From Syncephalis plumigaleata (taxonomy: Eukaryota; Zoopagomycota; Zoopagomycetes; Zoopagales; Piptocephalidaceae), in contig JAIXMF010000001.1 of NCBI GenBank assembly GCA_025201365.1, positions 2,046,001 through 2,110,000 on the forward strand: a stretch of 64,000 bases of DNA. Reading direction: 5' to 3'. Of the stretch, positions 47,215-58,618 are shown in pieces. The first letter of the stretch is position 1, and every line of letters starts with the position of its first letter. The notes under the pieces are model-generated. The model did no database searches. It was given only the letters and a program-made list of their open reading frames with translations, and was not told the DNA's origin. The position numbers and the translations under genes are program-made.

Positions 47215-49786
47215 ATGAAGCTGTTAACGCTACTAGGCTTAGTGGCCATCGTTGCGGTAAATCAAATGATGCTCGATCAATTGATGATGTCCAATTGTAC
47301 GACCATTGGATTTCTTTACCAAGTTGCAAGATGCTGGTGCTAAATACGATCACGATCAACAGCATAAAGACAATCAATCAGTACATCCGAGTAGTGGTGA
47401 ACACTATAAGAATGATCATGTCCTCGTAGTGCCCACGGAATACGGTCGAGTACGTGGTCGAGCAGCACGTACTACCTTCGTTGCCCGTGTCATGGATAAA
47501 GTGCTTGGATGGACGGAACGATTCAAACTAGATGCTCGTCAATATCCACGAGCATTTGAAGGGTAAATGACAGCAGTAGACATAACAATAACAAGCACAT
47601 TAACACATATATATATTTCTAGTATACCATTTGCCGCTCCACCCGTAGGCGAGAATCGATTCAAGCATCCACAAGCATTCAATGCTAGCTGGGGCGGTAT
47701 CAATAAAAGTACTAATGAATCGTATGGCACGATACGCGATGCACGCACTCCATCCAACGACTGTCCTCAACCATTCCCGCCCTTCTCGCAGAGTGAAGAC
47801 TGTCTCTACCTCAATGTGTACACGCCGTCCTCGAAGCGTATCAAAGAGTTGGGCGGTCGTGTGGCCGTACTATTCTGGCTATATCCTGGTGCCTATATTG
47901 CTGGCGGTTCTTATCAATACGGATTCTATGACGGTTCCTACCTCGCACAGACGAGGGATGTCATTGTGATCACGTCGAATTATCGACTGGGTCCGTTGGG
48001 ATTCTTGCCGGCCGAAGAATCAGGACACGAGCATGCCAATGCCGCCATCATGGATCAAGTGAAGGCGTTGGAATGGGTGAAACGGAATATCGCCTGGTTC
48101 GGCGGTGATCCCGATAACATCACGCTATGGGGATTGAGCGCGGGTGCCTACTCCATCCTCATTCATATGACCTCGCCGATGACACCGCCCAATCTATTTC
48201 ATAAGGTGATCCTGCAGAGTCCACCGATTGGACATCACGTTCGTTCGCGTGAAAATATACACGCGGTTAATGTGAAATTTGCCGAACAATTTGGTTGTCT
48301 CGACACGATTGTTGGTGAAGATAAAAAACCACGAATTAATATCAAATGTATGCAACGCCTACCATGGCCGGTGATCACGGCGTCATCAGCATTCTTTATT
48401 ACGTACGGTACACCAGGTATCAAGGAAATAACCGATGAGTTCAAGGTAAGAAGAATTGATGACAACGATGATGATGAGTAAAAGCGTACATGCATGCTAA
48501 TGAAGAGAAATGGTGACTGTTACAACATTAGTGGTGGCCATATCTTGATGGAAAAGTTGTTACGGGTGAACCGCGTGAGCTGATGTTATCCGGCAACTAC
48601 AAGAATGTACCGATTATCATCGGATCTACCAAGTAAGTGGGAAGAGAGGGTATATTTTATTATTGTTATCATTTGTAAATGTCGAGTGAAATAGTGCTAG
48701 ATTATTAATTGTTATAAATAATGAATAATGAATGTATTTTTATGTTAGGGATGAGGCTGGATTCTGGAGTATGCTACTAGGTTTGCCGGTAGTTAAGCAG
48801 GTCATCGGTTCACATGCCGACTACACGGTCAAGGGATACATAGCACGTACAGCTCGATTATTCGGCAAATTCTCGAAAGAGGTAAATCCTTGATTAATAT
48901 ACATGAATCACTATTGGCATACTAATAGATTGATGTCGAATGGTCGATAGTATTCTCGTTTATATCCAGTGATGAAAACACAAGATGAAATCGAAGAGCA
49001 AACCTCCCATGGTGGCACGGATATTGTTTGGCGTTGTCCGATCAATAGGGTGAGTAGACTATTTCACACAGTAACAAAGAAAGAAAGAGGGCGCTAATAC
49101 AATAATGATAATGATAACAATAGGTAATGGCTAGTGTGACAAATCGTGGCACTCGTGCCTATGTCTATGAATTTAAGCAAAAGAGCAGAAATCCATGGTT
49201 TGGTAAGTAATACTGATGGATTACTGTGCTAATTGTACTTGTGCTAACGAGTAGAATGATTCATTGATTATTATTAAAAAGGCATGTGCTACAATCGTAC
49301 TTGCCACATGGCGGATCTACTACAGACGTGGAAGAAAGACTCCAACATGGTAATGTGCACTAGTGCTAGTTTGTAGTTACTTTACCGTTTAACTAATATG
49401 TACAACCACGATTATAGTTCCTTGATGAATCACGTCAGCGTATTGCTACGCACATTCAAGATTATTGGACCAACTTTGCCAAGACCGGTAAATACTATAA
49501 CCTTATTTATTTATGACGAATTATTAATTCATTCCCATTAGGTGATCCTAATAATAGCGGTGCTTCTGCCAAGAAGCAGGATAAACTGCCTAGATGGCCT
49601 GAATTCAATGGAAAGGACCGTCTTCATTTAAGCATCGACGACGAAGTCACTGTAACTACCAATCAACGCGAGAACTATTGTCAATTCTGGGTGAGTAAAC
49701 TAATGCACAAACTAATTGCATCGACTGAAACAGAAGCACTCATGGAACATGACCATTTACAGGATAAAGCGGGAATTGATTACTGA
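47215..49786 (+). CDS. Secreted type-B carboxylesterase, tandem copy 1
   Basis: Ten exons: 47215-47562, 47623-48445, 48532-48632, 48749-48881, 48951-49049, 49124-49202, 49282-49349, 49418-49487, 49542-49690, 49763-49786. The start MKLLTLLGLVAIVAV is a signal peptide. Type-B esterase/lipase marks follow: IPFAAPPVGENRF, SEDCLYLNVYTP, the oxyanion region YPGAYIAGGS, VITSNYRLGPLGFL, the nucleophile elbow GLSAG (Ser in ITLWGLSAGAYS), the acid in KDEAGFW, and the catalytic His in RTCHMADL. It should hydrolyse esters outside the cell or in the secretory path; the substrate is unknown. The frame needs one base near 47260 and 47306, between the signal peptide and the mature part. It is followed by a paralogue. 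Confidence 0.88.
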
Positions 49787-50499
49787 TACACGAGGATGAG
49801 GATGAGAAGAGGAAGGAAAAGAAGCTGGTAGAATATTTATATATATCCATTAGTCTACCATTGTTGTTTAGTGTAAATATTCGATGCTATTGAAGGCGGC
49901 AACGGCATGGCAATTCTATTGTAGCAAGTTGATATGAAACAACAGTGGCAACAGAGATACGGGATTAAACGAAATAAAACAATGCCTCATTTATTACACA
50001 ATTCTACACACATGTATGTTCCTATGTCCTTGCGGGTGTGTGTCCGCGTGCGTTATTTAGGAGTAGGAAAAGTGAAATACAAGAAATCAAATCAAATCAA
50101 ACAGAGCGATAATTGTAATTACCAAAAGCGGAGTTAGCCCTAATAACAGAGCCATATTTGTAATTAGGAACCTTACCGTTTAGCCGAACGTCGTAACCGC
50201 AAGATCGTATTTGGTAGGGCCATGTTTCGTGTTGTACGGATTTGGCAAGCGTCGTTCTTATTAGGGCTTCCGTGCAAGCCTCATATTATTTTATAAAAGT
50301 GAAGATTTTCAAGAGGTGATCTCCTCTCATACACTTACTTTTTCCGCGTTCGCTTCATCTCTTCCTGTAGAAATACGAGCTATCGTTAGTCACGTTCTTC
50401 TTCTTTCTTCTCCTTCACGTTGATCCCATTCTTTTCCCCTCGAATCATTTATCTTAATATCAATTAACGTATACTTGAAATTCTTGTCACCACATCAAT
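49787..50499. other. Intergenic region between the two carboxylesterases
   Basis: About 700 bp with no gene seen. It holds the 10-bp inverted repeat at 50137-50267, listed separately, and a pyrimidine-rich leader before copy 2. Confidence 0.7.
50137..50267. repeat. 131-bp segment bounded by perfect 10-bp inverted repeats
   Basis: GCCCTAATAA (50137-50146) and TTATTAGGGC (50258-50267) are exact reverse complements and include the telomere-like TTAGGG/CCCTAA core. The inside can pair only partly. No target-site duplication was seen flanking it. It may be a small non-autonomous element, a structured RNA or a regulatory palindrome. Confidence 0.45.
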
Positions 50500-53371
50500 A
50501 TGAAACCATTACTTTGCCTTCATTATGGGCACTGACCATTCTACTCGGCGTGTCATTGTCATTATCGTTCATCCATACAATTACGGTTGATGCAGGCATT
50601 CTAACTAAGAGCACCGATGAACCTGACCTCAGCTCGCCTACCCTAGTTGCAACAGAGTACGGCATGCTTCGTGGTCTCGCCACCGACGATCGTATGTTGA
50701 AAAGAGCTGCTAAGCGTTTATTAGGACTAGGCCGTAAAAGTGTCGAAGAGGAGAATAAATTGCCAAGAAAGTTTCTAGGGTAATGCATTATGTTAATAAT
50801 ACCAATATAAAGCGTAATTTAGTTTAATTTATTGCAATCATGCTAATACGCAACGATGAATGGTGCTAAATAATGATGATGACAATTATCTAGCATTCCA
50901 TTCGCTGCACCACCCATAGGTGATAACAGATTCAAGAAGCCACAGCCCTTAGAAGGCTGGGGTGGGATTGACGCATCATCAGGCAAACCATTCGGACCGA
51001 TTCGCGATGCCGTCAAGAGTACCGATGCATGTGTGCAATTGATGCCGGTGCTAATGCAGGGCGAAGACTGCCTACACTTGGATATTTACACGCCTTCAGT
51101 GAATCGATTACGTGAACTGAACAATCGTATACCGGTCATGGTATGGATATTTCCAGGCAAGTAGTAGCGCAAGAGGAAAAGAAAAAACCAAAAGCATGAC
51201 AATTATAATAATGCAAATGTACGTATGACGATATAGGTGGATTCTTCTTTAGCAATAAGAACATGTTTGACATGTATGACGGCGCTTACTTGGCAGAAAC
51301 GAAGAACAAGATCATCGTCTCTATCAATCATAGATTAGGGCCGTTTGGCTTTTTGGTAAGTAGAGACAACACAAGAGGTATTACTTGTAAATGCTATAGA
51401 AAAGCTAATGATACACAATGGATTGTACGCAATAGAATGCCGAAGGTGCCGATAAGAATGTAGGACTATTCGATCAACGAGCAGCACTGGAATGGATATC
51501 GAAGAATATAGAAAAGTGAGTAGTTAAAAGGGAAAAGAATGATGAATGAATGAATGAATGAACGGTAAACGATGTACACTTTATTTATACGCTTAATGGA
51601 TAAATAACAGATTCGGCGGTGATCCCAACAATATTACACTTATGGGCGAGAGTTCCGGTGCCTATTCGATACTTGCGCATATGGTATCGCCCACCACGCC
51701 GCCTAATCTTTTCCATCGAGCTATTGTGATGAGTTCGCCCACCTCGGTTAAACTTCGCAAGGAGGATCAACTCGCGGCCAGTACGTTGGCATTGGCCGAA
51801 CGTATCAAGTGTACCGGTCCCAATAACACGGTGGACATTGCTTGTCTACGTAATAAATCATGGCCTAGTATTCTCACGGGTCATGGTAACATGTTGGTCA
51901 CGGGGGAATCCAATGTACTGGAATTAACCGATCAATTCAAGGTAATACACCCACGTAGCAATATACCATTACATATCATTACGTAACACTAACATGTCGA
52001 TTATTGCTCATACCTTCCCATCTAGTGGTGGGCAACACTCGATAATGACTTTTTCGTGGAAGAAGTGTACGATAGCTTCATTAATGGCGTTTCCTTAAGT
52101 GCCTCTATTGATTGGTATAGCCAAGTAAGTATGGAATACGTACATACACCATTATTATTATTGGTAGCAATGACAGTTTATTCATTCAATACTGGCTCAT
52201 TTCTAGGGATGATGCTGGGTTTTTTTCGGATTTCTATGGCAATCGCGTAACCGGCAGATTCACTGGGTTATTCAAAGATTTCACCCCTACCGGATTTGCC
52301 GATCGATTAAGGCGTGCGTTCAAAGACAAGCTATCCGAGGTAAGTAGTGTGTACATGTGCACATACATACACGCACACGCTGTCTAGCAAGATTGTTACG
52401 CTAACTATCGTATTAATCTATTACTAGGTGACCAAATACTATCCGTTGCCTACGACTGAGGAAGCGACGGTTGCGCAGTTCTCCGATCTCATTACCGACA
52501 TGTTGTTCCGTTGTCCGATCAAGTCGGTAAGTGATCGGATATTCACTACTTGATAGCATCCTTCCTATTCGTTTGCTCATTACTACCACTACCAAATAGA
52601 TTGCCGATGCTATTGTCAGGCACAATAGTACCGTTTACACTTATGAATTGGCTCAGAATCCACCACGTCCTTACAAACTTACCGGTAAATATAACGATAG
52701 TAACACAGTAGTAGTAGTAGTAGTAGCTAACCAACCGATGTCCTATTCATTTAGGCTACTGTCGTACGCATACCTGTCATACATCCGATCTATTCTACTT
52801 GTGGGCACGTGGGGATACTACTTATGATAAAATAGTAAGTTGGATGTCATGGTGATACTAGATCCACCATTCGCTACACCTAGAATAGAGATGATTAACC
52901 ATTTGACGGGAATGATCGCACACCAATTATCAGGTACTCAATGCTGAACAACGTCGACTAGCCGATCAGATCCAGAATTATTGGAGTAATTTTGCCACTA
53001 ATGGTAAGTGATGCACAATAATAAACAGAATCACATAGGCTTACATTCATTTACCGTATGTGCTGTTCTCGTTGTAACATTATTGACAGGCAATCCCAAT
53101 AGAGTAGCACTCTCTTATGAAACTAGCATGAATATCGAATCTACAAAGATATTATCATCATCACCCGTATCACCATTACCTTCATGGCCGGTTCATTCGA
53201 TTAATGAGGTTTACAAGTGTCAAATGCTTAATGATAAAGTAGAATTTATGAACAATGCACGATCTCATTATTGCAAATTATGGGTAGGTATCGCTTATCG
53301 CTCTTTTCTATTACTACTTTCTAATGGTATTTATACATTTTATTTAGGACACTATCGGTTACAATTACTAG
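50500..53371 (+). CDS. Secreted type-B carboxylesterase, tandem copy 2
   Basis: Thirteen exons: 50500-50779, 50894-51156, 51237-51355, 51436-51515, 51611-51941, 52026-52124, 52207-52339, 52428-52526, 52600-52684, 52755-52834, 52934-53003, 53090-53283, 53348-53371. A signal peptide region ([19 protein letters not shown]) is followed by [46 protein letters not shown], the elbow GESSG ([15 protein letters not shown]), the acid region DDAGFF and the His in [10 protein letters not shown]. Most intron positions match copy 1, though copy 2 has more, and both end in a 24-nt exon after Trp. Intron 2 is GC-AG. The ATG at 50500 needs one added base near 50507 to enter the signal peptide frame, and the 52124/52207 junction is out of phase. 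Confidence 0.87.
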
Positions 53372-54229
53372 TCCTTACTTATCACTCTATTAACTAGCAC
53401 GATCAACTATTAAATAAACTGCATCTCTATCTCTATTACTATTACAATTTCATGCCTATTCTTGGCATTTCTTAATTGCAATGTATGGCATGTGGCATTG
53501 TAGTGAACAAATAAGGGTGATAATGATAATGATGACAATGATGTTACTGATATGGACGGTATGAATGATACGGGTGATGATGATGATAATGATGATGATG
53601 ATAATGTACCTCCATGAGAGAAGGTCACCTGAGCGTTGAGCACACAGTAAATGCGAGTAGTAATTGGCTGACGGCGCTCGTTTCGATGGTGACGCCTTTT
53701 CTATAATGACGCTTTATTAATAGAACATGAATGACACTCGGTGCTATGCGTCCGTGTTTGTTCTATCAATTTATCACTTTTAGTTCGGTTGGCACATACT
53801 CGCTCACGCTGAATCGTCGTTGTTATCGCCGTGGCATTCCATACTGACTCACTCGCTCCTCACTCACTCGCACCCTCACATTTATTCCTTCTGTATTAGT
53901 CAGAGCAACGATCAAATTGTTTCTCGATTCTTCCTATTTGCGTTTCTCTATTCTTTTTCTTCGTATTGCAACTATTCTTATTTTATCATCTTTCAATATT
54001 AGTGCAGCAGTCTAAGCAAATTCATCATATTAACCCTTTTTACAATTGATATAACCCCGCTATAAGTGATAACAACTACTGCTACTATTGCTGCTGCTGC
54101 TTCTGCTTCTGTTGTTTCATTCAACTACATATATATATACTACTTCTTTCGAGCGTTTCGTTTTAACTTGCATTCCCTTCGAGTCTTTGTATTGCTTGTT
54201 CTATCGTATACTATCTGTTGAATAGCGGG
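53372..54229. other. Intergenic region upstream of the LIM gene
   Basis: About 860 bp with ATG/GAT repeats near 53517-53604 and a pyrimidine-rich part before the LIM gene start. No gene seen. Confidence 0.7.
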
Positions 54230-55321
54230 ATGAAATTTTGTAATCGATGTGGCGACCCGGTTAGTGGACCTCGATGCAAATGTGGTGGCACACCCAAAGG
54301 TAAGCAACTAGTCGTAATATAATATGTATACAACAACGCTAACGTTTACGTATAACAAAGAGGCGCAAGGTAGTGGTGGCGGTGAAGGTGTCTCTACCAT
54401 GAAACGAGATGTATGGTCTAGAAAGTAGGTTACAGTAGAATGAGCTAAGCTTTGTTCAACCGATAAATATGAGTATAGCTGCTTATACGTTATTTCTTTA
54501 GATATTTAACCAAGGGACTTGAACCAGCAACTGGTCGTGCTCGTTCCGCCTCTTCTGGTAGCGAGTCATCAGCACCGAAATGTACCGAATGTGGACTACG
54601 ACTATCACCAGTAAGTTTGTGAATACACTTAGAAGTAATATGGAACTATAACAATAATAATAATGCTTATCATGTACACTATTACTATACGATATTATAG
54701 ACGGTTGATGGTGGTCTAGCATGTAGAGTATGTATCCTAAAGCCCTCAAGTAAAGGCGTATGGTAAATAATAGGAATAAACAATGATGATCATGGATAAT
54801 TACTAATTGTTGCTATGATTATAGCGCGGCCTGTGACAAGCCCGTCATTCCCTTATCAATAACTGGTCAAGCAGCCACTTGGGTGGAGTATGGTACTAAA
54901 ATATGGCACAAGGTAAGGGGGAGAATACAATGGATATCATCATCATCATCATTGAGAGTAATAACTGCATTATAAACGACTAATACACAATGATAATACA
55001 GGAATGTTTCCGATGTAGAATATGCCATATACGCTTGACTGATCCTATGGTGGATTTAACGGGTCAGCCATGCTGCGAGGATTGTCTTATGGCACAGGCA
55101 GGAGCACGCACGCCAATGGATGAAGTGACACTGGAAACAGCCACAACACACAACAACAACAACTAGTAATATTCATAATGGCAATGGTAGTAATCGACAA
55201 CCTATGAATACACCACCGTATGATTCACCACCAAAAGTCAAGCCTGTCGTAACGGCAGACAAGGCAATAAGCAATGGTTCACCCGTGAAAGTCAATAATA
55301 ACAATAGTACAAAAGCAGTTA

Positions 55322-55358
<37 letters not shown>

Positions 55359-57130
55359 AAATAATAATAATGCTAAAGCAACAGCAGAACTAGCGGATAA
55401 GAAAAAGGCATCATCTAAACCGAAAACATCCACCGATCCAGTGACATCAAGTGGATTCGAGTGTAATGCATGCCAACTCCCGATTACTAATTCCGGTGTA
55501 CGTTTACCAAGTGGTCGACTCTACCATCCACACTGTTTTACATGTGCGGGATGTGGTAAGGAGTTTAAGGATAGTGCATTTGTTAACTATGGTGGACGTG
55601 CCTATCATCCCAATGTAAGTATGACATGTAACACTATTCGATAGAGTATAACTAATAATACGGTGATAGTGTACACCCAAGAGTAATGTAGAACGATGCG
55701 GTGAATGTGGCAAATATATATCAGGTTTTTACGTAAAAAACAACGGTATTAGTTATCATTCAGAGGTAAGTAGACTATTATTATTATTACTATGATGTGA
55801 TTATATGCTTACAAGTGTAATAACATTGCTATTGCAAACGATAGTGCTTCAAATGTACTGGCTGCAAAACACCGATTGGTCCCAAGACACCATTTGGCGA
55901 AATTGCTGAAAAACCCTATTGTGAATCATGTTTAAAATCACGTATTACAGGCGATCTTTATATACCTCCTCCACCATCAGCACCACCAGCAACAATAACC
56001 TCATCTACGGAATCACCTTCAAACATTGATACCACAACAGCAACAGCAACAGCAACAATGATGAACACCACTAGACGTGGCTCGGAAGACAAGAGTGAAC
56101 GAACGAATAATACATCATTTGGCGTGCACGATGCCAGTTTAATTCAACTTGACCCGTCCATGGAACGGGATATTGGCGTGGAGCAGCAATGGCATAGTAC
56201 GACAAAGGTAGCGCAGCAACATCGCCTGTTCTAGCCCCTACTGCTGTGAAAGCACAGCAAAACAAGCCATCCTCACCGTCTATGGTGGTGACTTCAACGC
56301 AAAACTTGCCATCACCTGATTCACCGCGTATTACGCCTGTTACTTCGAATGCAGCTATCGGGCGAGCAATGGGACGTGCGCAAATGTCACCTTCACCGTC
56401 ATCGCCGCCTAAGAATGGCCGTATCGCTGTAGCGAGTACAGCAGCCGAACTAGCATTTAATGAAGGGGTAATGGGTGGTGCGCGTGCAGCTGCACATGCA
56501 CGTTCACGTAGCGCAGCATCGCCATTACTACGTCCAACTGCTACGCAATCACCGCCATTATCGGCAGTATCGGCCATTAGTGGCGCTACTTCTAATGGCA
56601 ACAATAATGGCGTATCATCTGGTACGTCAACACCGTACGCATCGAGACCGGTGAGTCCACGACTTCGATTCGAGGAGTCGCTACTATCGCCGAATGCCTC
56701 GAGTGAGATTGCCTTATCTCGATCGAGTTCGCGTTCAAGTAACACGTCCAACTGGGATTCGCGTCTACCACCGCCGATCAATGTTGCGTCGAATCCCGTT
56801 GGTCGCTCTGTTGGCACGCCCATAACCACGACATTCGCGCCGTACAACCATCAAAACAATGGCAGCAATGGCAGTGTAGGAGGTGGTCATCAACCCACGC
56901 GATTTGCACAACTAGGTGGCACATCTCGATGTTTCAAGTGCAATCAACGTCTCTACGCCATTGACGAGGTACCGGGTCCTCGTGCCACCAAATGGCATCG
57001 GAATTGTTTGGCATGCCTAGTGTGTCGCAAACCACTCGATAGTATGGCGTTGATGCGCGACGACACCGACGGTCCTTACTGTCGTATGTGCTATATCAAG
57101 AAGGGTCGACGCGTTACGGCTCTAATGTAA
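54230..57130 (+). CDS. Multi-LIM domain protein (fungal paxillin-like layout)
   Basis: Eight exons: 54230-54299, 54361-54424, 54502-54610, 54701-54762, 54825-54912, 55002-55614, 55670-55765, 55845-57130. The start MKFCNRCGDPVSGPRCKCGG is a zinc-knuckle-like leader. Cys/His modules of LIM type follow: one with CAACDKPV, WHKECFRCRICH and CCEDC; one with FECNACQLPI, YHPHCFTCAGC; one with CGECGKYI, YHSECFKCTGC and YCESC; and a C-terminal one with CFKCNQRLYAI, WHRNCLACLVC and YCRMC. Disordered Ser/Pro/Asn-rich linkers separate them. LIM proteins bind partners at the cytoskeleton and polarity sites. A frame change in an AAC repeat near 55150 (a TAG as written at 55165) and another near 56208 must be crossed; I treat it as one gene because the LIM series continues. 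Confidence 0.8.
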
Positions 57131-57857
57131 TCTTTCTAATTTCTTCTTCATTTTTCTATCATTTAGTTTTGTTTTAAAATCCCACTATTTAATAAATGTT
57201 TTCTCTAACTTGTGGCATTTCCATCGGTTTCCTAAAAGAATTCTAACTTACCATTATTTTGCATCCTTCTTCGCCATTGCTACCTGGTTCTTTGTTCTTT
57301 ATTCTTTGTTCTTTTTCTTTGTTCTTTCAAACAAGCTAGCATCCACATGAAATAGTCCATTATCATCATTTACGTCATTGTCATCACTTTGGCCGTTGCA
57401 ATCACTGAAGGAGCAATTACTCCGGAAAAACTTCAATGTGTCAACTGCACTACTCTTCAGATGGCAGTCGTAACCAGTCATAATAATGACGATTGAATGA
57501 TCTATCTCATAGGCTATGGCCATATTGAGCTACACTAATAGCTATAACTATCGTATCATTTACGAGTATACTTAAAGTTGTACATAAACCTGTTGTAACG
57601 CTGCGGGATTGTGTGAATTCAATGCTTACCCTCGGCATTGGCATTGACTTTGAAAGTCCAGTCTCGTGAGCTTTCCTGTACAACCACACGGATAATGTAG
57701 CACTTGAATTATACGCAAGTTATCCATTTAAATAAAGCCTAGTACTCCTATTTACTTTGCTTCTACATTATGTCACCATTGCAAACCAATACCCATTGTC
57801 TATTGTTTACTCTTTTGCATTTAGTTCATTAGTTCATTTGTATAGTTAGATATTACT
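57131..57857. other. Intergenic region between the LIM gene and the secreted peptide gene
   Basis: About 730 bp with TTCTTTG-type repeats near 57290-57330. No gene supported; a few short frames on the minus strand have no recognisable content. Confidence 0.6.
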
Positions 57858-58136
57858 ATGAAGTTGTCTAAATTGTCAGCATGTATATTTTTCACAGTCG
57901 TAATGACTACTATGACCGTTGTAGATACTAATGCAACAAATAAAAAGATATCTAAAAGGGCCTTGACGCTTAGTAGACCTATCAGATTTAGTAGACCTAT
58001 CAGATTAGTAGACCTCCTACACCTCGCAACCAAGTCGGGATTGGTAGTCCTCACCTACATCCCAACCGAGTTGGGCTTGGTGGCCCTAACATACAACGCA
58101 AACCAGTTATGGCTAATAAACACAATGAACCCATAA
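57858..58136 (+). CDS. Small secreted Pro/Arg-rich peptide precursor (candidate)
   Basis: The ATG at 57858 gives MKLSKLSACIFFTVVMTTMT, a good signal peptide, then a short Asn/Lys stretch with a KR dibasic site (KKISKR), and a tandem repeat, LSRPIRF SRPIRL. As written the frame ends at 58136. After the repeat the frame becomes hydrophobic and atypical. If one base is missing near 58004, as in many genes here, the text would instead continue Arg/Pro/Asn-rich (SRPPTPRNQVGIGSPH and later KKPVKLDKPDKPRKLE), ending beyond 58136. No intron seen. It could be a secreted peptide processed by a Kex2-like protease, possibly membrane-active or an effector; that is inference from composition. Confidence 0.5.
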   Translation: MKLSKLSACIFFTVVMTTMTVVDTNATNKKISKRALTLSRPIRFSRPIRLVDLLHLATKSGLVVLTYIPTELGLVALTYNANQLWLINTMNP

Positions 58137-58618
58137 ACTCAATAAAAAGCCTGTCAAACTCGACAAGCCCGATAAACCTCGTAAGCTTGAGTTACAGGAC
58201 CCGCCAGATATGCCTAGTAGGTCTACGGAATCTAGGAATCTAGGGAATCTGAAGTTTTTAAGCACTTTAGTATGTTAGAGTGGTCTCACAAACTTCGCAA
58301 ACTTGGAGTAATTAAGGAGTGATAATACTATACTACCATTATTTGCTTTTTATGCTAGCTTAATACTACTTGGTTATTGTTAATAAATTTAGTTATACAT
58401 TTGCTTGTTATTCGTTGTTTATTCGTAATAAATAGTATTTACTATGCTAATGATCTATATACGCACTTGTTAAAGGCAAATTGTGATATTTATTAACTTC
58501 TTATGATGTGTGAATTGCTTGAACTGATATCCACACATAACAAATAATTAGATGTCGATGATTCAAGTAACATATGCACTACTCTGCCCGTTAGCAAATC
58601 TTGCACGCGGGATGGTGC
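58137..58618. other. Short region 3' of the secreted peptide gene and of the C2-HELP-WD40 gene
   Basis: The first 140 bp remain Pro/Lys-coding in a shifted frame and may belong to the secreted peptide. The rest is AT-rich and probably 3'-UTR of both convergent genes. Confidence 0.5.

Noticed and set aside
55159-55204. A gene boundary inside the LIM locus, splitting it into two LIM proteins
   Set aside because: The TAG lies in an AAC repeat where slippage is likely, the neighbouring frame stays open without a promoter gap, and the LIM series continues in the same orientation; still possible but less likely.
56071-56847. A long minus-strand frame (258 residues) opposite the LIM gene
   Set aside because: It is the antisense shadow of the Ser/Pro/Ala-rich linker of the LIM protein, whose plus-strand text ends in clear LIM cysteines.
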